From Moduliflexus sp964602655 (GTDB taxonomy: Bacteria > Moduliflexota > Moduliflexia > Moduliflexales > Moduliflexaceae), in the NCBI GenBank assembly GCA_964602655.1, contig CAZRSF010000008.1:1-64000 (forward strand): a stretch of 64,000 nucleotides of DNA, written 5' to 3'. Position 1 is the first letter of the stretch. Every line of letters starts with the position of its first letter. The position numbers were made by a program, and so were the translations under genes. Below the pieces are notes generated by a model, which worked only from the letters and a program-made list of their open reading frames with translations, searched no databases and had not been told where the DNA came from. Below are positions 42,952 through 50,128 of this stretch, in pieces.

Positions 42952-43349
42952 ATCCATTCTTCGCCGCCGTCCCAGACTTCCTTTTTCCAGACCGGCAAAA
43001 TCTTCTTGATGCGCTCGATGATATGATTGCATCCGTCGAATGCGGCGCGGCGATGCGGCGCGGCGACGGCGATGAAAATGCTGGTATCGCCGATGTCCAA
43101 ATGGCCGGTGCGGTGAACGATCATGATGCGATCCACTTCCATGTTCGCATAGACTTCCTGTCCGATCTGTTCTAATACGTTTCGCGCCATTGCGTCATAC
43201 GCCGAATACTCCAAATACATCACATCGCGCCCCCGCGACGGACGGCGGACAATGCCGTGAAATGTCACAATCGCGCCGGAGGTGTCAACGGAAATTTCTT
43301 TCAGCAGAATATCTGTCCGAATCGGTTGATCGGTAATCGCGTAATACAT
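42939..43349 (-). CDS. moaE: molybdopterin synthase catalytic subunit
   Basis: This is a 136-residue MoaE. It has TSGAIVTFHGIVRRPSRGRDVMYLEYSAYDAMA, then VDRIMIVHRTGHLDIGDTSIFIAVAAPHRRAAFDGCNHIIERIKKILPVWKKE, which contains the conserved Arg/His and active-site Lys pattern of the family. It transfers sulfur from the MoaD C-terminus to precursor Z. It follows moaD by three bases. No other molybdenum cofactor genes are in the window. Confidence 0.93.
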   Translation of the reverse strand: MYYAITDQPIRTDILLKEISVDTSGAIVTFHGIVRRPSRGRDVMYLEYSAYDAMARNVLEQIGQEVYANMEVDRIMIVHRTGHLDIGDTSIFIAVAAPHRRAAFDGCNHIIERIKKILPVWKKEVWDGGEEWIQGA

Positions 43350-43352
43350 GTC

Positions 43353-43604
43353 TCAACCTCCGCTAACCGGCGGGAAAAAGGCCAGCGTGTCGTTCGCCTG
43401 AAGCGGCGTCTGACGCGAGGCGTATGTTTCATTCACGGCAATTAAGGCAATTCGGCCAAGCTTGCTCTGCAATTGAGGAAATTCCGTTTCAACCAGACGA
43501 ATCGCGTCTTCCACTGTCGCGCCGTCGTTGAATTCTCGCGCAATCGTCGCCGTTCTGGCCGAGTCTCGAAAACTCGCAAAAAATCGTATCGTAATTGTCA
43601 TCAT
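43353..43604 (-). CDS. moaD: molybdopterin synthase sulfur carrier subunit
   Basis: This is an 83-residue ubiquitin-fold protein starting MMTITIRFFASFRDSA and ending LAFFPPVSGG; the terminal Gly-Gly is the site of thiocarboxylate formation. The intermediate VNETYASRQTPLQANDTLAFF matches MoaD. It directly precedes moaE. Its start is about 90 bp after the right border of the inserted gene cassette, so its own promoter may have been affected by that insertion. Confidence 0.93.
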   Translation of the reverse strand: MMTITIRFFASFRDSARTATIAREFNDGATVEDAIRLVETEFPQLQSKLGRIALIAVNETYASRQTPLQANDTLAFFPPVSGG

Positions 43605-43692
43605 ATCTCATCTTTTATGTTTGATTATCTCTATTGGCATAATGCTGCATCCAGATACAGTGCGCCAGGCATTTTAAGCAGCCTTCACATAA

Positions 43693-43818
43693 CGACACGT
43701 CAATAAGCCGTTCCCGTTCACATCCCATTTTCCATGTCGCGCCACGAATCGCCTGTTATGGTTTTATGCGGCAAAACGAACGCCTCTTGGCGTCACCTGC
43801 AAGCAGCTCGTTAGAGCC
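43693..43818 (-). other. attC-like recombination site of the cassette
   Basis: The site is bounded by R'' (43808-43818, GGCTCTAACGA on the minus strand) and the crossover G at 43693. Next to R'' is CTTGCAGGTGACGCC, which recurs next to R'' of the second site at 58068-58178. The 126-bp length is within the attC range. Pairing of the inner L boxes is poor. Confidence 0.65.
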
Positions 43819-43918
43819 ACGCCATGCCTTATTTGATAAGGCCATTCCGTCCAAAGCCTCTTCTTGCGTTTTCCTTATCATACGCTGATGTCGTTCACTC
43901 CCAAGCATGGTGAATGGA

Positions 43919-44794
43919 CTACGGAGGAAATACTTCGACGGTTGTATTTCCAGATATGCTGAGAATATCGAAGATTCCATCTTTCACAGGCAGAATCATA
44001 AAAGAGCCATCAGTAAATCTTAGGCGGACAACAAAATCTGTAATGGCATTACTTGTCGTTTTCCCCTCTGAGAACCATAAGTCTAAAACATATTCATATG
44101 TGCCTTTTGTCCCTTTCGGTTGTCTCGGGACGATCAGATCAATGCTCGGCGTCGAAGACTCGATTCCTGGGGGATACCTAAAATAGACCTTACTGGTGGA
44201 TTGTTCACGTATATTTAGGATTAATAATCCATGAATCTGCTTGTGACGATCTTGTCCTTCGAACGCTGTCATCGAACGATCTGAATGGTAGGCGAGCAAT
44301 GCCTTGATGGGTGAATTCGGAACGTTTACTTGAAAAAGGGCACTGGTGTATTGGAGGAGGAGTTTTCCATCAGAAAGATCAAAGAGACGATAAGCATCTT
44401 CAGATTCACAACATCCTCGTAAGGTGGTTTTATAAAAGTCATCCCACACTTCCCCTTCATCAAACCCATCGGTGATTTCCCATAAGTTTCTATACTGACC
44501 ATGTTCTTCTTGTTGCCACGCCTTGACATGGATTTTTGAGGTTTGTCCGAGAATACCAACCTGTTGAATATGCTCGATTTGTTGTTCTAACAGGATCGTA
44601 TGACATTCTGTCGGGCATGTAAATATTGATTCAAAAAATCCAGTTACCGTCTTTTGAATACGGTTCCCGTTCTCATCGATCCCTTCCCAAAAGGATGATT
44701 CGATACTTCTATAGAATGGTTGCTTGTGTTGGGCACTACTTTCTTCAGATGCGAATAGGAACAGAAATATCCACATGTATAGTATTTTTCTCAT
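43919..44794 (-). CDS. secreted hypothetical protein (cassette cargo)
   Basis: The predicted protein has 291 residues with a signal peptide (MRKILYMWIFLFLFASEESSAQ). The mature part has no known domain. It contains two close Cys pairs (TCPTEC and GCCES) and beta-rich segments such as SKIHVKAWQQEEHGQYRNLWEITDG and ITDFVVRLRFTDG. The start lies 23 bases inside the cassette border, as is usual for cassette genes. Its DNA is visibly more AT-rich and its codon choice (many AAA, TTT, GAT, ATA-type codons) unlike neighbouring genes, in line with transfer. It ends about 100 bp before the attC R'' box. Function unknown. Confidence 0.75.
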   Translation of the reverse strand: MRKILYMWIFLFLFASEESSAQHKQPFYRSIESSFWEGIDENGNRIQKTVTGFFESIFTCPTECHTILLEQQIEHIQQVGILGQTSKIHVKAWQQEEHGQYRNLWEITDGFDEGEVWDDFYKTTLRGCCESEDAYRLFDLSDGKLLLQYTSALFQVNVPNSPIKALLAYHSDRSMTAFEGQDRHKQIHGLLILNIREQSTSKVYFRYPPGIESSTPSIDLIVPRQPKGTKGTYEYVLDLWFSEGKTTSNAITDFVVRLRFTDGSFMILPVKDGIFDILSISGNTTVEVFPP

Positions 44795-44813
44795 ATCGCT
44801 ATAAAAACAGGCG

Positions 44814-45962
44814 CTAACAAAGACTTACAAAAAATGTCTGCAATACAGACAGTGCCGCGCCGACAGCCGACTGCGTGGCATCCATCGGCGTATAGGTCAG
44901 GACGCATTCGCCGCCGGGAAGCAGGCGGCGATTGATTTCGGCAGACAACGCCGGCAGCCAGACATCGCCATCCGCGCCGAAATCAGCCGCAAAAAAGAGA
45001 TGTGACATATCGAGCAGATTCACCAACGCCGCCATGCTTTTGCCAAGATGCGCCGCGGCTGATCGGACAATCATCACGGCATCCTTTTGGCCTGCTTTTG
45101 CCATCGAACATAACACCGCCAATCCGATGCGTCGCTCCGCTTCAGAAATCGTAGCAGACGCGATTGGGGTTTCTTTGCGCACCTGAGCGAGATACTGCCG
45201 ATACAAGACGTTTGCATTGACTCGCGTGTCAAGACAACCGCGCTGTCCGCACCAACATGGCTCGCCGGACTCGTTCTCCGCGCCATGCGCAAATTCTCCG
45301 GCCATGCCGCGCGCGCCGCGCCACAAACCATCTTGCGCAAAAATTCCCGCACTCACGCCGTCACGCAGGGCAATCAACAGAAACTCGTCCAGCGCGAACG
45401 CCTTGCCGCCCCATTTCTGAAATAACGTACAGCAACGCGCATGAGTTTGAATAGACACGGGCGCGCGCAATGCCTTTTCCAACCCCTTTGTTAGACGCGG
45501 CGCAACCGGCGCTTTCCCTCGCGCATACCAGAGCGGCAACCCAACGCCGATGCCCTGAATGCGCTCGTGAGCAAGCAGCGTATGCTCGATAAAACGGGCG
45601 CAGCGCTCTGCTAACAATCGCTGTAACTCGACCACCGTCATTTTTTCAGGCGCAGGAAATGTTTCCTGATGCAGAATGGTTTTTTTGAGATTCGTCAACA
45701 CCATCGTCACGACAGGCGGCGCAATATCAAGCCCGATTGCCAGCGGATAGCGTTCGGCAAGGTCGTACAACTGCGGGTCTTTGCCGGTGGTGTCAGGGTG
45801 GGCGTCTCTGCCGATATTCTGCATGAAACCAGCATGTTCAAGCCGCGCGACAAGTTTGACAATCGTCGCCCAACTGGCGCGGTCTTTTTCGGCAAGCTGT
45901 CGTTTCGACAACGCGCCATATTTTGAGAGGAGCGTCAGAAGACGCTTTTCGTGGTCGGTCAT
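44814..45962 (-). CDS. ROK family transcriptional regulator, 3' end replaced by a cassette border
   Basis: This is a 382-residue protein. An N-terminal winged helix (about 1-60, HEKRLLTLLSKYGALSKRQLAEKDRASWATIVKLVARLE) is followed by the ROK sugar-kinase-like domain with AIGLDIAPPVVTMVL, GIGVGLP, GEFAHGAEN and the zinc-binding CWCGQRGCLDT. It probably represses sugar genes in response to a carbohydrate. The last base of the Cys codon and the TAG stop come from the inserted cassette; before insertion the protein would have ended SLCYVKAA. Loss of five residues probably leaves it active. The start at 45962 is chosen because everything upstream in the frame is a GTCGAAAC palindrome. Confidence 0.87.
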   Translation of the reverse strand: MTDHEKRLLTLLSKYGALSKRQLAEKDRASWATIVKLVARLEHAGFMQNIGRDAHPDTTGKDPQLYDLAERYPLAIGLDIAPPVVTMVLTNLKKTILHQETFPAPEKMTVVELQRLLAERCARFIEHTLLAHERIQGIGVGLPLWYARGKAPVAPRLTKGLEKALRAPVSIQTHARCCTLFQKWGGKAFALDEFLLIALRDGVSAGIFAQDGLWRGARGMAGEFAHGAENESGEPCWCGQRGCLDTRVNANVLYRQYLAQVRKETPIASATISEAERRIGLAVLCSMAKAGQKDAVMIVRSAAAHLGKSMAALVNLLDMSHLFFAADFGADGDVWLPALSAEINRRLLPGGECVLTYTPMDATQSAVGAALSVLQTFFVSLC

Positions 45963-45966
45963 TGTT

Positions 45967-46014
45967 GTGCGTCGAAACTCCGTTTCGACGACGAAACGGA
46001 GTTTCGTCGTACAA
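45967..46014. repeat. double GTCGAAAC/CGAAACGGAG palindrome
   Basis: GTCGAAACTCCGTTTCGAC is followed by GACGAAACGGAGTTTCGTC. The two hairpins can also pair with one another. They begin five bases upstream of the ROK start and therefore lie in its leader. Confidence 0.8.
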
Positions 46015-46044
46015 TTTATAGCATTATTCACGAGGATTGAACCC

Positions 46045-46077
46045 AACCCTGCCAGGGTTTAAAACCCTGGCAGGGTT
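46045..46077. repeat. palindromic repeat, CCCTGCCAGGG family
   Basis: AACCCTGCCAGGGTTT and AAACCCTGGCAGGGTT are perfect arms. A further GAGTCAAAGC/GCTTTGAGACTC-type element follows at about 46080-46112; a similar one lies near 41940-41970. Confidence 0.88.
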
Positions 46078-46251
46078 CTCGCGGAGTCAAAGCTTCGCTT
46101 TGAGACTCCTTCGCGATGTTCGATGGAAATGAATAGTACCGTATATGATGGATAATATATTACCACAAGAATATATTGCGAAATCTGTCAAGAAAAAGCG
46201 TCTTGCGTGATGAAAATACAGAGGGCGTTGTGAAAAAACGAGAGGGAATAA

Positions 46252-47859
46252 TTACGTGAGTTCTTGCGCTAATTCTTCCATTGCCAGCTGATCGCTTTCC
46301 TGACGCAGCTTATTCTGACGAATCCATTCGGTTTTATAGCGTTCGGTGATGGTGACTTTCAATTCCTGAACGCGGCCTTCGGACACTTTTTCATTATCGG
46401 AATCCACGACAAAATAGGCTTCCATGATATTTTGAATCAGTCGCAAAATGATGTCGTTAAAGGCGCAAAACGTGACACCGTCCACGACATAATCGGTTTC
46501 TTTATAAATATCCACGAAATTATGCTTTTCTTTGGTGGAATCGTAAATAAACATCGCCTCTTCCACCAATTCCACCGCGCGTTTGTATTCTGAAAAGTTA
46601 CGGATATTTTGCTGGTCGGATTCCCGCAGCCGATGCTGTTTCAAGTCCTTCAGCATCTTTTCTGTGGATTTCAGAATGCCGACCGGGTATCGTTCCAATT
46701 CTTCAACCGAAAACTTCGAGATAAACTCGCACAAGCCGTAGATGGAGAGCCTGATCAGTTCACGCGCCTGCTCCGCAATATCAAAGGCTTTGAATGCATC
46801 CAACTGAATTTGCAATGCGTTTTCCTCGTCTTTTACCACATAATCCATTCCGGCAATATCTTTCAGCGTGACCCGTCTCGAAATATCCTGTTTACGCTGA
46901 TTTTGCGTGGCTTCGGCAGAGGTGAGATTGATAAAAATCTTATATAATTCGGCTAACAGGGTGGCGTCTTCGATGCAATCCAGTAGCAATCCGACCACCT
47001 TCCGGTTATGCTTGATCACATAAAAATGCCAGTGGTCGGCAATATATTCGGGCAGCATATCGTGGAAGCGATCCACGATTTTCTGCCCGAAATCCAGTTC
47101 CAGTCCGGCCAGCAATTCCTCGATGCGTTTGAGGATTTCGTCATATCCCGACCGACTGTTTCCCTGTCGGCTTTGGAGAATCCGCACGCCCATCGCCTCT
47201 AAAATCTTGAAGAGTGTCTCTTTTAATTGGTAAATCTGCACCGGTTTGACGGGGACATGGCTGCGCGTCATGGCCAGCGCGTCTTCCAGAAAATTACGAT
47301 ATTCGTCTAACTGCTGCTTTGGGAATTCATCGAGCCGTTCGGCGATTTCTTCGAACGCCCGATTATAGAAGCGTTTGTGGATTTCTAAGCCTTTATTGAA
47401 ACGGAATTTCAGCGTTTTGATAAATTTTTTGAGGGCGCTTTTGTAATCTTCCGGTTTGATCTCAGGCGATTGCGCGACATCTTTCATCAAGTCAATGTGA
47501 AAGAGAATTTCTGAGGTGGCGGACTCTTCAAGCGAAAAGTCATGCGCGTCGAAGCTTTCATTGCCGACGAGGGAATCAATAATGCTGTTCACATAATCAA
47601 CGCGGGTGGACACCACGCTTTCGATCTTCATCTTCGTGCGTTCGTACCCGTCCCGCTGCGAGAGATCGGCATGGCCGTTTTCGAGGGCTTTCGAGAGCGT
47701 TCCGAGCGCTTCTAACAGCGCGGCAAACGGATATTGAGCGCTTTGCAGAATGTATTCCATAATATCAGGAATGCTCTGAAAGTATTCGACAATCTGATCT
47801 TCGTCGCCGATGTCCAGTTCATGCACGAACGGCTGCATGATGTCGTGTGTGTGTTGCAT
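46252..47859 (-). CDS. large alpha-helical protein of unknown function (main frame of a frameshifted gene)
   Basis: The predicted protein has 535 residues, mostly helical and charged, without signal peptide, membrane helix or familiar motif. Typical segments are KLKTLKFRFNKGLEIHKRFYNRAFEEIAERLDE-like helices, LLDCIEDATLLAELYKIFINLTS and FAFNDIILRLIQNIMEAYFVVDSD. The frame starts at an ATG inside a (GT)5 tract region. A protein-like N-terminal piece in another frame (47819-47995) runs exactly into it. One more AC unit would fuse them as DYATHTHDIMQPFVHELD. The true gene is therefore probably 46252-47995, about 580 residues. Function unknown. Confidence 0.7.
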   Translation of the reverse strand: MQHTHDIMQPFVHELDIGDEDQIVEYFQSIPDIMEYILQSAQYPFAALLEALGTLSKALENGHADLSQRDGYERTKMKIESVVSTRVDYVNSIIDSLVGNESFDAHDFSLEESATSEILFHIDLMKDVAQSPEIKPEDYKSALKKFIKTLKFRFNKGLEIHKRFYNRAFEEIAERLDEFPKQQLDEYRNFLEDALAMTRSHVPVKPVQIYQLKETLFKILEAMGVRILQSRQGNSRSGYDEILKRIEELLAGLELDFGQKIVDRFHDMLPEYIADHWHFYVIKHNRKVVGLLLDCIEDATLLAELYKIFINLTSAEATQNQRKQDISRRVTLKDIAGMDYVVKDEENALQIQLDAFKAFDIAEQARELIRLSIYGLCEFISKFSVEELERYPVGILKSTEKMLKDLKQHRLRESDQQNIRNFSEYKRAVELVEEAMFIYDSTKEKHNFVDIYKETDYVVDGVTFCAFNDIILRLIQNIMEAYFVVDSDNEKVSEGRVQELKVTITERYKTEWIRQNKLRQESDQLAMEELAQELT

Positions 47860-47995
47860 AATCCCGCAGAAAGCCTTGAAGAATGTCGTAGAACGATTGG
47901 CCGCGTTTCATATTTTTTAGCGTCTGCATAATTGTCAACTGATAAATGCCTCTCCGCACCATCTCCAGGAAATTTCTCCACTCGTAAACCAACAT
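47819..47995 (-). pseudogene. 5' part of the preceding gene in a shifted frame
   Basis: The 58 codons start MLVYEWRNFLEMVRRGIYQ and contain NMKRGQSFYDILQGFLRDYAT, clearly protein-like. They then pass through the (AC)5 tract (47845-47854) into nonsense and a stop. Adding one dinucleotide joins it to the 535-residue frame. It is either a real slippage frameshift or a sequencing/assembly error. Confidence 0.65.
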
Positions 47996-48066
47996 ATATG
48001 GCAATGGCGACAATCCTGTCAAGCGTTATTGTGAAAGAACTTCGGTTCCTGACATAAATTTTGTTC

Positions 48067-48213
48067 ACCCACCCCAACCCCTCCCAGGAGGGCAGGGCTG
48101 TGAAATTCTATCGAAATGCTGGAGTGCCAAAGCTCTGCTTTGACGCGCCAAAGCAGAGCTTTGGCACTCCGAAGCGTGAGAACCGAACAGCCCTGCTCAT
48201 GGGAAGGGCTGTT
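48067..48213. repeat. composite palindrome with a 22-bp perfect hairpin
   Basis: A CCCACCCC...CTCCCAGGAGGG arm and CAGGGCTGT/ACAGCCCTG arms enclose a hairpin with perfect 22-bp arms (48121-48142 and 48149-48170, GGAGTGCCAAAGCTCTGC...). Another nested insertion of one repeat in another. Confidence 0.8.
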
Positions 48214-48325
48214 AAGTTAAGCCTCGAAGGCCAAGGACGCTGAAACGCCCTTGAGCGGGCTTCAGCCTGCTTCAATTTTGAGCCCGGCCATTGATGGCTG
48301 GGCAGGGCGACTGGACTGGGAGGTC

Positions 48326-49057
48326 TTAGCTGAAATCAATCGCGGCGGTGAGGTTGTTGAAGCTGAATTTTGCTTTTTTAAGGGTGTCGTCATCGGGATT
48401 GAATGAAAACCAGACTTCAATAATCGGAGCGGCAGCGCGTTTCGCATCGGCTTTCAGATTGACGCCATACCGGTAATACAGCGTCATCTCATTTTTGAGG
48501 TCAATCGTGTCATACGGAACGCCGAGAATGTGTTCGACATCGGGTTTATTCGGAATCGGCGCTGATTTTTTCAGTTCATCCGTCGCCACTTCTCCCGCAA
48601 CCTCTCGTTTGCCTTTATTGACGTTCCCCTTTCCCATCGAACGCAGCGAGCTTTCCAATAATTGCGGATGAATCACGCGCGAAAAATCTTTCGGCAAGCG
48701 GATACGGATCAGTTTGTCATCCTGAAACACGAGAAGCATCGCGACCTTTAACGCTTGTGATTCTGCCATTCCCGGCTGCGCGTATTGCTTCGGGAAATCG
48801 TATTCGAACACTGTTACGCGCCCGCAGCGCGCCTGAATCGCAGGTTCGCCTTTCATCAACCAGGCAATATCTCGATCATACAACACCGGGTGCATAAATG
48901 CCATGGAAATGCCGTAATTCGTATCAATTTTGACATGTTCGGCAAACGCGCCGAACTGCTGCTGAAGCTTCAACAGGCGAAGATAGACACATCCTGATGA
49001 AAAGCTCAGGAGAAGGCTTACCCCAACAACCAGTGTAAGATATGACCGTCGTTTCAT
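48326..49057 (-). CDS. lipoprotein of unknown function
   Basis: The predicted protein has 243 residues. The N-terminus MKRRSYLTLVVGVSLLLSFSSGC is a lipoprotein signal with the lipobox FSSGC, so residue 23 would be lipidated. The mature part is a mixed alpha/beta domain with RVTVFEYDFPKQYAQPGMAES, MLLVFQDDKLIRIRLPKDFSR and NEMTLYYRYGVNLKADAKRAAAPIIEVWFSFN, and a Lys-rich insertion. It resembles in style small envelope proteins of the SmpA/BamE or DUF type, but no specific family can be named. It is monocistronic between repeats. Confidence 0.7.
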   Translation of the reverse strand: MKRRSYLTLVVGVSLLLSFSSGCVYLRLLKLQQQFGAFAEHVKIDTNYGISMAFMHPVLYDRDIAWLMKGEPAIQARCGRVTVFEYDFPKQYAQPGMAESQALKVAMLLVFQDDKLIRIRLPKDFSRVIHPQLLESSLRSMGKGNVNKGKREVAGEVATDELKKSAPIPNKPDVEHILGVPYDTIDLKNEMTLYYRYGVNLKADAKRAAAPIIEVWFSFNPDDDTLKKAKFSFNNLTAAIDFS

Positions 49058-49268
49058 GTTCAGCGTCCGTTTTCCGAATGCCGCGAAAAACTGTACGGAT
49101 TGCGTAAAAAGGATTGAACACCGCGCGATCCTTTCTAAAACGCATCTATGCAGTTATTCAGCGTATTTGCTGTCTTTCTTTCTTGACTTTTTTGTGACCA
49201 GAGACATGGATAAGACGTAGGGAGCAGAGAGGGGTTGAACACTCGACGAATGAAATAACCGAATCCTA

Positions 49269-49303
49269 CCTCGAAACAACGTTTCGAGGGCGGCGAAACG
49301 CCG
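49269..49303. repeat. CTCGAAAC/GTTTCGAG hairpin pair
   Basis: CCTCGAAACAACGTTTCGAGG is followed by CGGCGAAACGCCG, in the leader of the ferritin-like gene. It is related to the GTCGAAAC family. Confidence 0.6.
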
Positions 49304-49323
49304 TACTCATTGAGAGGTGGCTT

Positions 49324-49800
49324 ATGGCAACATTTGATGTGCGCGATATTTTTACGATTGCGATGAAAATCGAAGAAAACGGGCAGGCGTTTTATACCAC
49401 CATGGCAAAACAGCAGAGCTCTCAAGAATTACGAGGACTCTTTACGTTTTTAGCGGATGAAGAAGCCCGGCATCAAAAAGTTTTTGCAGGGATGCTTGCG
49501 AATTTAAGCGCCCGCCAGCCGGTCGAAAGCGCGCCGACCGATTATTTCGATTATCTGCAAGCATACGTGGATGTCAGCATCTTCCGCCCGGATTTGTCGC
49601 AGGAAGAACTGGAGGCGTTGCGAGACCTGCCGTCGGCGATTAACTACAGCCTGAGCCGCGAATCCGACAGCATCCTCTATTATCACGAAATCAAAGGATT
49701 TCTGCCGGAAGGCGACTATGCGCAGATTGAGAAAATTATTGAGGAAGAACGCCGCCATTACGTCAAACTGTCGCAATTGGCGAAACAGTTGGCGGCCTAA
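49324..49800 (+). CDS. ferritin-like/rubrerythrin-type di-iron protein
   Basis: This is a 158-residue four-helix-bundle protein. The metal ligands fall in the typical pattern: FTIAMKIEENGQAFY (first Glu), ADEEARHQKVF (Glu-x-x-His), YYHEIKGFLPE (third helix) and EKIIEEERRHYVKLSQLA (Glu-x-x-His of the last helix). It has no C-terminal rubredoxin domain, so it is the erythrin-like short form, likely involved in peroxide or iron handling in the cytoplasm. A good ribosome site (GAGAGG) lies before the ATG. It stands alone. Confidence 0.85.
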   Translation: MATFDVRDIFTIAMKIEENGQAFYTTMAKQQSSQELRGLFTFLADEEARHQKVFAGMLANLSARQPVESAPTDYFDYLQAYVDVSIFRPDLSQEELEALRDLPSAINYSLSRESDSILYYHEIKGFLPEGDYAQIEKIIEEERRHYVKLSQLAKQLAA

Positions 49801-49900
49801 CCAATGAGGGCGTCGCATGTCACCGTTCTTTGAACAACCAATCGTTTTCAGGATGAGGCGCTTGAGTTCTGCCCGAACTTCGCGTATTTTCGTTCACTGA

Positions 49901-50059
49901 ATTCCCCTCCTGGGAGCAGGACTGTTAAGTTCTTGCGAGAAACTGTCATTGCGAGGAGCGTCAGCGACGAAGCAATCCCGTGATTCCGACGAGATTGCTT
50001 CGTCGCTGACGCTCCTCGCAATGACAGAACTTAACAGCCCTGCCTCCTGGGAGGGGAAT
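49901..50059. repeat. composite palindrome with GTCATTGCGAG core, copy 2
   Basis: The outer arms ATTCCCCTCCTGGGA and TCCTGGGAGGGGAAT enclose ACTGTTAAGTTC-type arms and a long inner hairpin GTCATTGCGAGGAGCGTCAGCG...with complement, including GAAGCAATC/GATTGCTTC. The build is the same as at 40414-40558. It fills the gap before the second methyltransferase-nuclease gene. Confidence 0.88.
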
Positions 50060-50128
50060 CCCCAGTCGTCTATCAGACCGGCCTGCGTAAGGTCAGTGAT
50101 TGAGTGTTTTGTGTAAGGAATAACGATC

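Larger units (their letters stand above)
43693..44817 (-). mobile_element. integron-type gene cassette inserted in the 3' end of the ROK gene
   Basis: This 1125-bp segment has a secreted-protein gene and an attC-like site at its 3' end. The left border reads G^TTAGCGCC (44818/44817) and the right border TCG^TTATGTG (43693/43692) on the minus strand. Circularising it gives an R' box TCGTTAGCGCC, complementary to the internal R'' box GGCTCTAACGA in 10 of 11 positions. Removing it restores the ROK frame as SLCYVKAA and a TAA. This is direct evidence of insertion of a cassette at a G^TT secondary site. No integrase gene is in the window. Confidence 0.8.

Noticed and set aside
48241..48325. Further GAGCGGG/GCCCGG repeats near the lipoprotein end
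   Set aside because: Pairing is short and imperfect; not enough to call a separate element.
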